NCBI GenBank assembly: GCA_019973155.2
Contig: BPQB01000022.1
Coordinates: forward strand, 248,001-312,000
DNA length: 64,000 nt
Reading direction: 5' to 3'
Source: Phanerochaete sordida
Lineage: Eukaryota > Basidiomycota > Agaricomycetes > Polyporales > Phanerochaetaceae
The notes under the pieces are model-generated. The model did not search any database. It had not been told where the DNA came from and saw nothing but the letters and a program-made list of their open reading frames with translations. Positions 12,141 to 22,714 of this stretch are shown here, piece by piece. Position numbers and translations under genes: made by a program. Numbering within the stretch: position 1 is the first letter of the stretch; the number at the start of each line of letters is the position of its first letter.

Positions 12141-13349
12141 CGCCTACGTCACCCTCGATGCGCGGACGGCGTGACGGTCACGAAGAACGACTTCTCGCTC
12201 CCGTCACCGAAGACATGCCAGCTCTGGCAGTGGCACTCTGCCCTTCATGACGGTCCCAAGGTACCCACGCTTGCCCTAAAGTGACGCTTTGGGGCATGCC
12301 GTCATGCAATAAACGGGTCGACGGCGACCGCCCATCCCCAGTTTCCCCCCTTGCCTCCTCCCTCCACCTCTCCGCCTTCCGGAGCTCCCGTTCTTTGGCC
12401 GCGGTACGTCTCGTTCCGATTCTTAGCTATCTACTCAACGCATATAGCCAGCTTCGAGCGAGGCTTATGTAACAACGACGATGGACGCGCGGCGTCACAT
12501 CGCTGCACTACTGGCCGGCTGTTTTGAGTACATGCTTTCTCCTCGATTATCTAACATGCTAACGTCACTCCCAGAAACTTGACACCGGAACATGGGTAGC
12601 ACTGCGACACGGCACCCCCAAGACGTCGTGTAATTCGCAAGCCTCGAGGTCACAGGCTACATCGTTGGTGCGTCGCCCGTCGCATCCTTGCGCTGGCACT
12701 TCACTGAGCACACGCGGAGGCGTCATCCAAGATGCGCCCCAACGCTCCTCTACACGTTCATTCTGGGCCTGCTCGGGCTCGCGTTTCGGGGTAGCTTCAC
12801 GATCAGCAGCGCGAAGCTGGCGCCGCTAATGCACGTTCAGCTCACCTGCTTTGTAGATGCATTCGCCACACAGTCAACCTCGGCGGAATAGTTTCGCTGG
12901 GCGAACTCGACCCGAGCCTGTACCCGGCCCTGCCGGCTACCAGACCTACATGGACAAAATGCGCGAAGACTGGACGGTCGAGACAGTGAGCACACGCCGC
13001 CCTTTTTGCTACGCATACGACTGCTGATATTCTAATCCAGGGTTCGAGATGCAGACTCGTGCGCTTGAAAGCTTCGCGCCGTAGTCTACAATGGCATAAC
13101 GGGCGGTCGCGCGGGTAGTTCCCGCATACCGTGCGTCTTTTTATCGCCACTCTCGCTGTGCGCGCGAAAGAGGTGAACATTGCGCTACGCTTCCGGTTTA
13201 CATAGTCGTCGTGCATTACCGATATGCTCTGTATTATACCCCACTACCAGAAATCTGATCATATATCACATTTACCGCATTCATGTAGTGGTGAACTCGG
13301 GACCTGATTATATGGTACCGGAGGGGTGGAGGAGCCGTAGGGCTTACAT

Positions 13350-13557
13350 ACCTCGAGGCCTCGCGATATACCGCGGTATATCTGCCGTATCGCGGTGTAC
13401 CGCGGTAAATTTGGCGATCTGCGGTCAGAGCGGTTCCCTGCAGACGGTGCGATAAGATCAGGGGAGGACGGAGGTTTCACGATATCTAACTGGTAACTGC
13501 GATACGGGCGGTATCTTGCGATCCTAGCGGTATCTAGCGGTATCTCACGGTATATTA
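13350..13557. repeat. right subterminal repeat zone of element 1
   Basis: Repeated GATATACCGCGGTATA, TGTACCGCGGTAAA, GCGGTATC (several copies in a row near 13508-13550), mirroring the left zone. Confidence 0.75.
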
Positions 13558-13566
13558 GGACCACTT

Positions 13567-13577
13567 TTTTGCTGATG
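13567..13577 (-). repeat. right terminal inverted repeat of element 1
   Basis: TTTTGCTGATG, the exact complement of the left terminus, followed by TT. Confidence 0.8.
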
Positions 13578-14775
13578 TTTCCTACATCGACTCTGGGGCT
13601 CCGCGGAGCACCCCGGACTACACCACCGTTGTCCTCGTCCATGGCTACATGGTCAATAGTGGTACGTGTCTACGCCATTATCATAGAATTTCATTCACTA
13701 GACGGCGCTATTGCAGCTATCTTCGAACGCATGTTACCGCACGCGGCGAAACATGGCCTGCGTATCATCGCGATGAACAGCAGGGACTACTCTGAGTCCA
13801 CTCCGTACACTCCTGACGAGCTCTCCGACTTCACAAGTCATAGAGCTGATGTTCAGGATGCGGCAGTGCGGAGGTGGGGTTTTGAGATATGCTCCTTCCT
13901 CGCGTACGTCTGCTCGCAGCTGGCCATCCCCCGCGTAACTGGACTAGCCGAGAAGAAGCGTGGCGGATTAGTCCTTTTGACGTGGTCACTCAGCAACATG
14001 GCTGCGGCTGCGGTCTTGGGCGACACCAGGACTATGGGGGATAAGCTGACTTCCAGGCTAGCGCCGTATCTTCGAATGATCGTCCTCTATGGTCCGTTCC
14101 CCCATTAACTGCACTGCTTCCAGTCTTACATCATACTTGACAGACACACCTGCGCTTACTCTGGGGGTCGGCCCCAATCTGATGCTCACCTGGCCCATGG
14201 CCGACCCCGGCATCCCAGTTGATCAGAAGGCAGCGAAGTTCAACGAATGGGTCTCCACCTACTACACACCCCACCCGGACGGCGCGCCAATCACCGCCGA
14301 GTCGCTGCATGCGCGCACCGAGCTGCCGCGCACGCCGACTCTGTGCGCCGTGTCTTCCGCAGAGCTGCAGCGCGTCACAAACCCCGAAATTGCCTTCCGC
14401 GCGGGGCTCATCGTGAACGCGGACCCGTGCACCCTCCGGCGCCATGCGCGTACGATGTTCTTGGACGCGGACGCTGTGCTGCCGGAGGTCGAGGTCGTCG
14501 CTGTGTGGTGCGACCAGACGTTCTGGCTCGCCGTCTGGGGCGCGAAGGTCGTCAAAGAGTTCATCGACGAGCAGCCGGACGCAGGAAAGCGCAAGCGCAA
14601 GGCGTCGATGCTGATGGTCAAGGACGCGAACCATTTTGTGAGTGTCTACAGTCTGCTTGAGGGAGCATAGGTCACTGAGCAGAATTTTCAGCTGCACTGG
14701 GACGAGCCAGAGCGCATGGTTCACCTTTTGGCGAAGATCTGCACGCCTTTTCCGCCATCGCTCGCGAGACTGTAG

Positions 14776-15355
14776 AAGTATACACACCGAGTTTTATTCT
14801 GAGGAACCGGTATACAATCACGTTCACCGCTGAATCATCGTTGATCGTTTCCAGACTTTATCAAGCGTGCTTTAGAGCTCTACCGCTGTGGTACATTGCG
14901 AGCTGCCCTGTCCTACGGATGACCGTCTCTCCTCACTGTTGTTCTCCAAACGTTTGATAGACATGGTCTGGTCCCAACCTTCGACGATCTCGTCCCCGAG
15001 GCTTAGGTCGCGGAGGGCTGAGCATGACAAAGGTCAATATCATCGCGGTGTTAGCAGCGTGCCTACAGGTGTCAGACTCGTCAGGTTCGCTCTAGTGTGC
15101 GAAGAGGTTCGTGATATGACTGTGCAAAGTTTCAGCGCGCCTCGTGGCGCAGCGATCATCGCGAGCAAGGTTCGCCCCGTCGGTGGAGCGTGCATGGCTG
15201 TGTGGACATAGTTGGCCGCAGAGGGCCTCCCGATCAACATTGTGCAAGGACTCGCTCGTCATCACGCCGCCTCGAGGCTCCGTACAGGCGCTGAGGCGCA
15301 CTCCTATATCAGCTGGGGAGTGAGCACCATCGTCCACGAACTTTTCCATACCAAG
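14776..15355. other. intergenic, nothing supported except a TATA-like site
   Basis: A TATAT sequence at 15305-15309 lies 47 bp before the SDR1 start and may be its core promoter. No further coding signal. Confidence 0.45.
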
Positions 15356-16378
15356 ATGTCGACTTCACGCGTGTGGCTAGGTTCGTCGTCCATACAGGCC
15401 ACGATCCCGGATATCTGACGTCTGCTATCAGTGACCGGCGCGTCCTCCGGCTTCGGACACAGGATGACCGAGGTCGCGCTCGAGAAGGGCGACAGGGTCA
15501 TCGCGACGCTGCGCAACCCCGCGGACCTGCGCGACCTCACGTCGAACTACGGCGACGACAGGCTCTTCGTCACGAAACTCGACGTGACGCGCGCGGAGGA
15601 GGTCGCGCAGGCCTTCGCCGCCGGCAAGGCGCGCTTCGGGCGCATCGACGTCGTGTTCAACAACGCGGGCCGCCTGCTCGTCGGCGAGATCGAGGCGACG
15701 GGCGAGGACGCGGCGCGGCAGATCATGGAGGTCAACTTCTGGGGCGCGACGCGCGTGAGCCGCGAGGCCGTGCGCTTCTTCCGCGAGGAGAACCCCGCGG
15801 GCGCGGGCGGGCTGCTGCTCAACGTCAGTGCGGACGGCGGCACCGCCTCGCAGCCCTGCGTGGGGTACTATGACGCGTCAAAGCATGGTGAGGATCTCGC
15901 AGGGCCGCTCGTCGGAGCTTAGGAGCTCATGCAGGCTGCGTAGCTCTGGAGGGCTTCACCGAAACGCTGAAGATGGAACTCGATCCTGACTGGAATATCA
16001 AGGTCTGCACCTTACTTGTCTTGCGCCATCTCCAGATCCTGACGTGCCGCTCAGATCGTGCTCCTGAGCCCGGGCGTCTTCCGCACGCCGGTCCAGGCCA
16101 AGGCCGCCACGCAGCCGCTGCACCCGGCATACACGAAGCACACCCTCGAGACGCGGAAAGGCATCGAGATGCTCTGGGACCCCAGCCGCCCGATTCTGGT
16201 TGGAGACACCAACAAAGTTGTGAACAAGTTCTGGGAGGCGTCGCTGCTGCCGAATCCCCCGCTGCGGCTCTTCTTGGGTCAGGACGGCAGGGAACGCGTC
16301 AAAGCGAAGGTCGAAAAGCTGATAACGGACTTTGAGTCCTACGAGTCGTGGTCGAACGATCTGAACGAAGACCCCTAG
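15356..16378 (+). CDS. short-chain dehydrogenase/reductase SDR1
   Basis: Exons 15356..15380, 15432..15887, 15944..16002 and 16055..16378 encode 287 residues. Classical SDR marks: VTGASSGFG (cofactor loop, split by intron 1 after MSTSRVWL), NNAGRLLVG, MEVNFWGA with the catalytic Asn, NVSADGG with the Ser, and YDASK with the Tyr/Lys. The C-terminal part (SPGVFRTP, HPAY, LGDT-like, LFLGQDGRERV) is shared with the whole array. An Arg right after the second strand (ATLRNP) favours NADP(H), which is inference. It is the only plus-strand member and follows the hydrolase pair. An NAD(P)H-dependent oxidoreductase of unknown substrate. Confidence 0.93.
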
Positions 16379-17391
16379 TGCAATAATCAAAATCATCGTT
16401 TATCATTTAGGCTGGCGTACGCGATACTGCCAAAAAGTCTGACGAGCGCAGGGTGCCTTCGTCCACGAGACCGTGAATTTATCTCTAGAGGTAAGTATCA
16501 GAAGGTACACTCGACGACTCTTCAAGCTTCAAGGCCCGTGTGACTATGCGGCATCGTCAGCGAATAAGTTTGTGCGGGAGGAGGCCCGGTCGTCTGCACA
16601 TCGCGGTCCAGCGTAGAATCGAAGCGCGGGTTGCGGGAGGAGCCTATGCTTAGTCAGCGTAGACGCCGACCTACAGTGTGGCCCGCATCGCGTCGCTACT
16701 CCGTACAAACATCGGCACACTCCCATTTGGAAGAGGTTCTCGGCAGCTGCTGCCCTCAATTGGGCCCCGGCGTACGCAGAACGCTAAGGCGGTGCAGCAC
16801 CTGGCTGCCAAGAGATGCACCGTAACGACGGATCGTACAACTCGCCAGCCGAAAACGGCTTCGTCGTCGAGATGCTCTCAAGGTGCGATGACTTCTATCA
16901 CACTTGTGATGTGCAGCAGCGTCGGCACGCCGCGACGTTCGCGGAGACGCCACGCGACGTGATAGCACCGGCGGCATCCTGCGGCAGCTCTTGGCGAGTG
17001 CGCTGATCTGCGTGCACTGTAGATCCCCCGTGGGACGTCACCACGCCGGCCGCGTCGGAGGAATGATACGGCCGCGTCGGCGCGTGCACGCGACTCTCAG
17101 TTCGTGCAGGCTGGAGTGCGCGCCTTGCCTTGCACAGACAGCGACTGTATATCCCGGCAGGCTGCTGCTCGCCGTATGTTTTCTGCCAACAGACAAATGC
17201 CAGTCACAGGTCGGCTGCAGTGACAAAGCAGGACCGTACGCATCTACGCCGTGCGCACGAGACACCAGCCCGGCACGCGAAAAGCGCGAAACTCGCGTAT
17301 AAAAACCCGCGCAGAGCCCAACGAAGAGGCCAAGCTCCCCCAAAGCTCCCCACTCCCAGCTCCCCAGCTCACCAAGCCTCACCTTCCACCG
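16379..17391. other. intergenic, no supported gene
   Basis: About 1 kb with short overlapping frames in several phases, none with a family signature. The last 100 bases hold the TATA box of the next gene. Confidence 0.45.
17299..17306 (+). promoter_or_regulatory. TATA box of the secreted Cys protein
   Basis: TATAAAAA, 86 bp before the start codon, followed by a pyrimidine/CCA-rich leader. Confidence 0.6.
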
Positions 17392-17916
17392 ATGAAGCCC
17401 ACCGCCGCGCTCACCGCGCTCACCGCGCTCGCCTGCACGGCCATCGCGTCGCCGCTCATGCGGCGCAACGACTCGTACGCGTGCTTCCAGGCGACGGTGA
17501 ACGGCGCGGAGAAGTTCACGGCCGTGAAGGCGCTGAGCGTGCTGCTCGCGAACTACTCGACCGTCATCCCCGGCGGCGGCATCGCGACCGAGTTCGGTGC
17601 GTGCCCTTCCGTGCGCCCGCCGCGTGTGCGGGCGGCGTGTGCGAGTGGCGGGTGCTGACGGCGCGGCGCGCAGGGAACAACGCGGTCGTGTACGTGTGCA
17701 ACTTCTCCGGCGCGAACATCGACGCGGACCCGCAGGCGAACCTGAACTACGACATCAACATCAACAGCCACTGCGGGCCCAGCACCGCGGGGCGCGTCCG
17801 CCTCGACTGTACGTCGCTGCTCGTGTTTCGTGCCGACATGGCGAGCTGACTCTCGTGTAGCGGGCCTGGAGTACGGGCGTACTGCCATTGGCAAGGCGTT
17901 CTGCGATGGCAGCTGA
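17392..17916 (+). CDS. small secreted cysteine-containing protein
   Basis: Exons 17392..17596, 17674..17808 and 17861..17916 (introns 77 and 52 nt) give 131 residues. The N-terminus MKPTAALTALTALACTAIAS is a signal peptide, followed by a possible dibasic processing site (LMRRND). The mature part has Cys in YACFQ, VYVCNF, NSHCGPS and AFCDGS, enough for two disulfides, plus AVKALSVLLANYSTVIPGG and IDADPQANLNYDI. It starts behind a clear TATA box. The pattern is that of an agaricomycete small secreted protein, a candidate effector-like or cell-wall protein, but I cannot name a family. It is not a hydrophobin, because no CC pairs are present. Confidence 0.75.
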
Positions 17917-18229
17917 ACGGGGGGCGTGTAGTGTCTCGCGCGGTGGCTGCATTTGTAACAGTAATCTTCTCGCATCTATGGCAATGGGAAAGCGAGAATC
18001 GTCGTACAATCTAGCATATAGCCAGTCTCAATGTGCTTTTGTGACACTGTTCCATCAGGGCGCGGCACGTACTCACTAACCTGCAGCGAAGCGCGATGCG
18101 CAAGCCCACGTCAGTTCCTGGTTCGCACTTCGAGCTGAGAATCCACATGAAATCCCCTTGCAAGGTTTACACATACATTTTAATCCAAGCTACCAGTCCG
18201 TGCACAAAAAGTCCCAAGTCCCCAACCAC
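17917..18229. other. intergenic between convergent genes
   Basis: 3' flank of both neighbours. Nothing recognised. Confidence 0.45.
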
Positions 18230-19740
18230 TCAGAGCACCAACTTCGTGTTCCCAATACTCGTCGTGAGCTTCACATCGCCCATGACCTTCCCAGGCCCCG
18301 GCTCGCCCCACGTCGCCTTCCCCACCACCACCCCATTCCGATCCGGCGCATACGCGACCGCGCGCACGCGTCCCGCGCCGGCGGGGTCGCGCGCGCGCGC
18401 GTCCCAGCGCACCTCGGGCGCAGGGAAGCTCTGCGCGAGCGCGAACGCGCCCTCGAACGCGGGCGGGAGCGCGGCGGTCACGTCGCCGATCGCGCTCGCG
18501 GCGTGCAGGCGCAGCGCGGCGTCGAGCGGCGCCTCGGGCACGCGCAGGTGCACGCCGCCGTTTGATGTCTGTGCGTCGACGGCGAAGGACCCGCCCGAGC
18601 CGCCCTGCTGCGTCGAGAGGAGCGTGAGCGCGGCGGAGACCTCGCTGTGGGGGGGCGGGGGTCAGTGTGAGGGGGAGGGGCGGGGAGGGGGAGAGGCGCA
18701 CCCGTTGCTCGCGCCGAGGTCGAGCGTCGTCGCGCGCCCGCCGGCGTTTGTGAGCGTGATGGCGGCGTCGATGCCGCCGTTGTCGGTGTTCAGGCTGAGC
18801 TTGTTGTTCGTGATGTAGTGCCCCTCGACGGCGGCGTTCGAGGTCCTGATCTGCGCGACGTCCGCGGAGAGTGACTGCGCTGCGTCAGCGTCGCGCGCAG
18901 ACGGGCGCCAGGTGCAAGCGTACCTTGGCCTGGATGGGCTCGTTGGCGCCGGTGAGCGCGATGCGCCCGAACTGCACGCCGTCCGCGAGGTCGCCGAGCA
19001 CGTGCGCAAAGTTCCCGAGGTCGGACTCGAGGTTCGCGACGCGCTGCGGCTGCTGCGCGCTGCCGCGCGGCAGGTGCACGCGGATGTCGAAGAACATGCG
19101 CTCGTCCTGTCCGCAGCGCATCGGGGTCTGCAACGATGTCAGCTGGCGCGCGCGGTGCCGTACGGCGCCCGACGCACCTTGACCGCGAGGCCGTGCCGCC
19201 CCGCCGCGGGCTGCTCGCGCAGGAGCTGCGCGCGGCCGGCGAGGTGCGCGGCGGTGTAGTACATGCGCACGTCGACGCGGGCGTCGGCGGCGCCGCTGCG
19301 CCCGTCGTTGTTGATGTTGAGCACGCCGCCGAGGCCGGCGCCCTGCGCGGTGAAGAAGAGCGTGCTCGCGGACAGGGGCATGTTGATGGCGGCGTCGGCG
19401 GCGTAGCGCCACGCCTGCGCGCCGCGGCCGCCGTACGGAGGGGTGTACGAGCCCTCGGGGAGGACGTGCCAGGGGACCTCCTGGCCTGCCTGGCCGGGGC
19501 GTGGGCTCGAGGAGAATACGTTGCCTTCTGTCATGCTGGGAGGAGGGCCGAGGTCTTCGAGCTTCGAGAGAGCAGGTGAGCTTATATGAGGGAGGAGACG
19601 AGGGCCGCAGCGATGCTCACCAAATGTCCGCTCTTGTCTGATGATGAGCTGCGCGAGAACAGCAGGAGGCCGAGCGCTACGACGGGGACCACGACGAAGA
19701 GAACCTTGATGCTGCGGGCGCGAGTGTTGTCTTGCTGCAT
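18230..19740 (-). CDS. single-pass membrane protein with beta-rich adhesin-like ectodomain
   Basis: Exons 19740..19621, 19561..19178, 19127..18924, 18874..18702 and 18644..18230 give 431 residues. Residues about 11-29 (IKVLFVVVPVVALGLLLFS) form one membrane span with a short basic N-tail, so the rest is probably lumenal or outside. That part is rich in beta-type repeats: TSNAAVEGHYITNNKLSLNT, NGGIDAAITLTN, DAQTSNGGVHLRVPE, GDVKLTTSIGNTKLVL. Such alternating 'S/T-N-G' turns resemble the bacterial DUF4097/putative-adhesin beta-helix and fungal proteins with it; this is a resemblance, not an identification. The fourth intron is very C-rich. Function unknown. Confidence 0.7.
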
Positions 19741-20182
19741 GGCTGTTGGGTGCAGGAGGCGATGGAGGCCGTTATATGGGCTGTGGGCGACGTGGCTACA
19801 CGAGAGTGGAGCATTCTGGGGTACGCAGTGTGGTGGGCTCCTGAGCCCCCTGAACCGTGTCTCGGAGGCGGAACGCGGCCTGGTCGGTCACGGAGCTGGG
19901 CTGTACTGGCCGAGACCCTCAGGTGCGGAGCCAGCAGCACGCCAAGTGTTCCAGCGCTGCCTCTGACGTAGCTGTTTCCATCGCGACTGTGGCGAGGTCG
20001 ACGTCGCCGTCGGGATGAAGATCGCTCACCGTTCTGCTCGCCCGCCTTTGTGGCGTCTTGATGGCGCATCACCTGCTTGTGATGCGCCGCTTGCTTACCT
20101 AAGGGGGCGCCCAAGGGGCAGGCACACTGCAAGTCTCCAAGCGACTTCCAACGCACGGACACGATCGTATACACCGCCCCCG
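19741..20182. other. intergenic with a strong inverted repeat
   Basis: Promoter region of the membrane protein and 3' flank of the GST. It holds the palindrome at 20063-20088 listed separately. Confidence 0.45.
20063..20088. repeat. perfect 10-bp inverted repeat, 6-nt loop
   Basis: GGCGCATCAC - CTGCTT - GTGATGCGCC. It could be a hairpin or the trace of a small element; the arm motif GATGCGCC recurs near 3022 and 51309. Confidence 0.5.
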
Positions 20183-20989
20183 TCAGAGGTCTACCTGCGT
20201 GTAGGGCTCGAAGTTGTCCACGATCCGCTTCCACCTGCCGCCGTGCCACCCGCATATCCTCTTCCAGTCCTCCGACTCCTCGCCCATCGACATCTTCGCC
20301 CACATCAGCCCCGACACGACCCGCACGTCCGCAAAGCACACGCTGTCCCGCCCGATGACCCAGTCGCCCGCGTCGCCCTCGCCGTTCGCCGCCAGCCAGC
20401 CCGCCAGCTTCCCGAACTGCGCCTCCGCGTCCGCCCAGTGCTCCTCCGTCCGCAGCTCCTCGAGCGGCTTCCCGATGTCGGCCTCCCGCGTGCGGCGGTA
20501 GAAGTCCCGGCTGCCCTCGGTGAGACAGCCCCACACGGCGCAGCACACCAGGTGCCAGGTCGCGAGGTGCACTGGCCCGTACGCCACCCGGAACGCCTCG
20601 TGCAGCGCGAGCGTGCCCTTGGGGAAGAGCGGGGGCGTGTTGGGATGCGTCTGGTCGAGGTACTTGGCGATGTCGGAGGACTCTGCGATGGTGCGTCCCG
20701 TCGACGGGTCGTGGACGACGGGGAGCGTGTACAGCGGTGAGCCGTCGTCCTCTTTGTACAGCGCCTCGAGGCCGTACTTCTCGTAGACCTTCGCAATGTC
20801 GGGATATTCGACCCACTCGGTCTTGTATGCGACCCCCTTGATGTTCAAAGCGAACCTATGCGCATACATGTCAACATCAAGTCGCTAGTCCTCAGGGGCA
20901 ACAAACCTGGCCTTCCAAGTGCTAGGAGACCATGCCTTGCACTTGTCTGTGTTCCCAGGGATATCGTACAGAATGAGAACGTCGGACAT
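20183..20989 (-). CDS. glutathione S-transferase, fungal etherase-like GSTFuA class
   Basis: Exons 20989..20907 and 20855..20183 (51-nt intron) encode 251 residues. MSDVLILYDIPGN, AWSPSTWKARFALNIKGV, KTEWVEYPDIAKVYEKYG, YTLPVVHDP, AESSDIAKYLDQTHP is the GSTFuA thioredoxin-fold domain. Its WSP-x-TWK segment holds the presumed active-site Ser found in bacterial LigE-like beta-etherases. The all-helical C-domain ends WKRICGWHGGRWKRIVDNFEPY. GSTFuA enzymes are expanded in wood-decay fungi, where they bind or conjugate lignin- and wood-derived phenolics with glutathione. Cytosolic detoxification is the likely role. No lesion seen. Confidence 0.9.
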
Positions 20990-21373
20990 GGCGTCGCAAG
21001 GCTGCCGACGGTTCAGTGGTCAAAGGATGGCTCACGTAGCCTGCAGCAACTTTAGTACTGACGCAGGCGCTGCGCTCTGCGGCAATCCACGAGATACGGT
21101 GCTGACTGTATACATAGAAGATGATGCGGTAGCTCGTCATACAATGCAATATCTATTTCAGACCGCCGCGCAGTAGAGGAACCCGATGCTAATCGGCATC
21201 GCGACGAGACTCCCAGGATAGCGCCTGCCTTGTGGATCGACCGCGAGAAGGCCCAAAGCTCAAATAAGCTGACTTGGCTCAGCTGCTCCCATTCGTAGCA
21301 TCGTCCAAAACAACTGGATGAATCATGAATGGTATGTAGTTACTCTCTCGAGTTGCGGTATAATGATCTTGTA
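20990..21373. other. intergenic, nothing supported
   Basis: Promoter side of the GST gene and 3' flank of SER1. Confidence 0.45.
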
Positions 21374-22714
21374 CTAGTTCTTCGTCTCCTCGGCAATGAA
21401 CCACTTCATGTACTCCACCAACTTGTCGACATGTTCCTCTGTCACGGCGTTGTAGAGCGAGACGCGGATGCCTGCGGACGAAGATGGTCAGCGAGGTATC
21501 GCAGGGGCCGCACGAACATGAAGACCTACCCCCAACAAACCTGAGTGCCGGCGCGATGAGCATGAAGCCAGGACACGAGAGCAGGGTGCGCACCTATGTC
21601 CCTTTATGCCCGCCATACCGCGCGCCTTCGCGCCATCCAAGAACCGCTGCTCCGCACCCTCGCCCGGCGCCGTGAAGACGACGTTCATCCAGCTCTCGGA
21701 GCCCTCCCTGCCCGCCCTCCGGCACACACCCCTCTCCTGCCCCTCCCGGACGGCCGCATACACCTTCAGCGCCTTCCGGCGGCTGAGCGCCTCGTAGTAC
21801 GGCACGCCGCCCATGCGCTCCATGTGCGCGAGCACCAGCCCCGTGACATACAGCGCGAACACGCTCGGCGTGTTGTACAGGCTGCGCGCGTCCGCGTGCG
21901 TCTTCGGCGCGTCCAGCGTCGCCACGGGCAGCGCGCCCGCGCGCGCCGCGGCCTCGACGTCCACGAGGCAGTCCTCCCGCACGAGCAGCACCGTCACGCC
22001 CGCCGGCCCGACGTTCTTCTGCGCGCACGCGTACACGAGCGCGTGCTCGCCGAGGCGCGGGATCGCGCGGCTCATGAACGATGACGAGTAGTCGCCCACG
22101 AGCGCCGCGCCCGGCGGCAGCGCGTCGAACGGGAACGCACCCGGCGACGCGGGCGCGCTCGAGAACTGCACGCCCTCGACGGTCTCGTTCTCGCAGTAGT
22201 ACACGAGCGCGGGCGCCGCGCTGAACGCGTACGCGGTGCGCGGCGGGAGCCCGTCGAACGCGCCCGCGGGCGAGTGTGTGCGCGCGTCGGCCGCGATGTG
22301 CACGCGCGCGTGCGCGCCCGGCGCGGTGAGGCGGCGCGCCTCGGCGGCCGCGCGCGCGCTCCAGGTGCCGGTGACGACGTAGTCGAGGGGCGTGTCCGCG
22401 GGGGCGGCGTCTGGGTGGAGGAGCCTGTGGCGCGCGAGGAGGTTCGTGACGGCGGCGGCGAACTGCGCGGAGGCGCCGCTCTGGGTGAAGAGGATGTGGT
22501 GCGTGCGGGGCACGGCGAGCTGCGTGCGGATGCGCGCGTCGGTGCGCGCGCGGAAGGCGAGGAACTCGGGCGAGCGGTGCGAGATCTCGGCGATGCCGAT
22601 GCCGCTGTTGTTGAAGTTGAGGAGCGCGCCCTGCGCCTCTTCGAGCACGGACAGCGGCAGCGGGGCGGGCCCTGCGCCGAAGTTTACGACGCGGTTGTGG
22701 GGCTCGGTGGACAT
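21374..22714 (-). CDS. SER1: phosphoserine aminotransferase (serine biosynthesis)
   Basis: Exons 22714..21594, 21540..21530 and 21471..21374 give 409 residues. RVVNFGAGPAPLPLSVLE, NSGIGIAEISHRSPEF, ILFTQSGASAQFAA, DYVVTGTWSARAAAEA, VGDYSSSFMSR and YACAQKNVGPAGVTVLLVR are SerC/SER1 signatures; the Lys in AQKN binds PLP. It converts 3-phosphohydroxypyruvate and glutamate to phosphoserine and 2-oxoglutarate in the cytosol. The middle exon is only 11 nt and supplies the Phe-Val-Gly-Gly joint between GIKGHR and IRVSLYNAVT, where family members have R-x-V-G-G. I chose the ATG at 22714 because the upstream in-frame codon is GTG. Coding GC is very high. Confidence 0.96.

Larger units (their letters stand above)
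11939..13577. mobile_element. 1,639-bp transposon-like element, TIR CATCAGCAAAA
   Basis: Bounded by a perfect 11-bp terminal inverted repeat (CATCAGCAAAA at the left, its complement at the right) and flanked by TT on both sides. Inside each end is a zone crowded with short palindromic motifs related to GATACCGC / GCGGTATC and TACCGCGGTA. The core has no transposase that I recognise, only short frames with intron-like breaks, possibly captured host fragments. A 2-bp target duplication with subterminal repeats recalls the CMC (CACTA/Mirage/Chapaev) group, but the termini are not CACTA; the assignment is open. It interrupts the first exon of hydrolase paralogue 2. Confidence 0.8.
11900..14775 (+). 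pseudogene. alpha/beta-hydrolase paralogue 2, first exon split by a transposon-like element
   Basis: The start MPTAQIDAKGTII (11900..11938) matches MPTAQLNTQGTVI of paralogue 1. The frame then runs into a foreign 1.64-kb segment and resumes at 13580 with SYIDSGAPRSTPDYTTVVLVHG. The remaining exons are 13580..13661, 13717..14091, 14144..14637 and 14692..14775, with exon lengths 375 and 494 equal to paralogue 1. Removing the insert together with one copy of its TT target duplication rejoins the two halves exactly in frame. The nucleophile strand reads LLTWSLSNMAA and the His motif VKDANHF. All downstream splice sites are intact and no other lesion is seen, so the insertion looks recent. Transcripts could only be functional if the insert were spliced or lost. 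Confidence 0.85.

Noticed and set aside
13035..13060. GGTTCGAGATGC as a tRNA B-box
   Set aside because: Does not match GGTTCGANTCC and no acceptor stem or A-box can be placed; no tRNA was found in the window.
17392..17916. Secreted Cys protein as a hydrophobin
   Set aside because: Only four spaced Cys after the signal peptide and no CC pairs.
19677..20816. 380-codon minus-strand frame overlapping the GST
   Set aside because: Out of frame with the GST domains and runs into the intergenic region; Arg/Gly-rich shadow.
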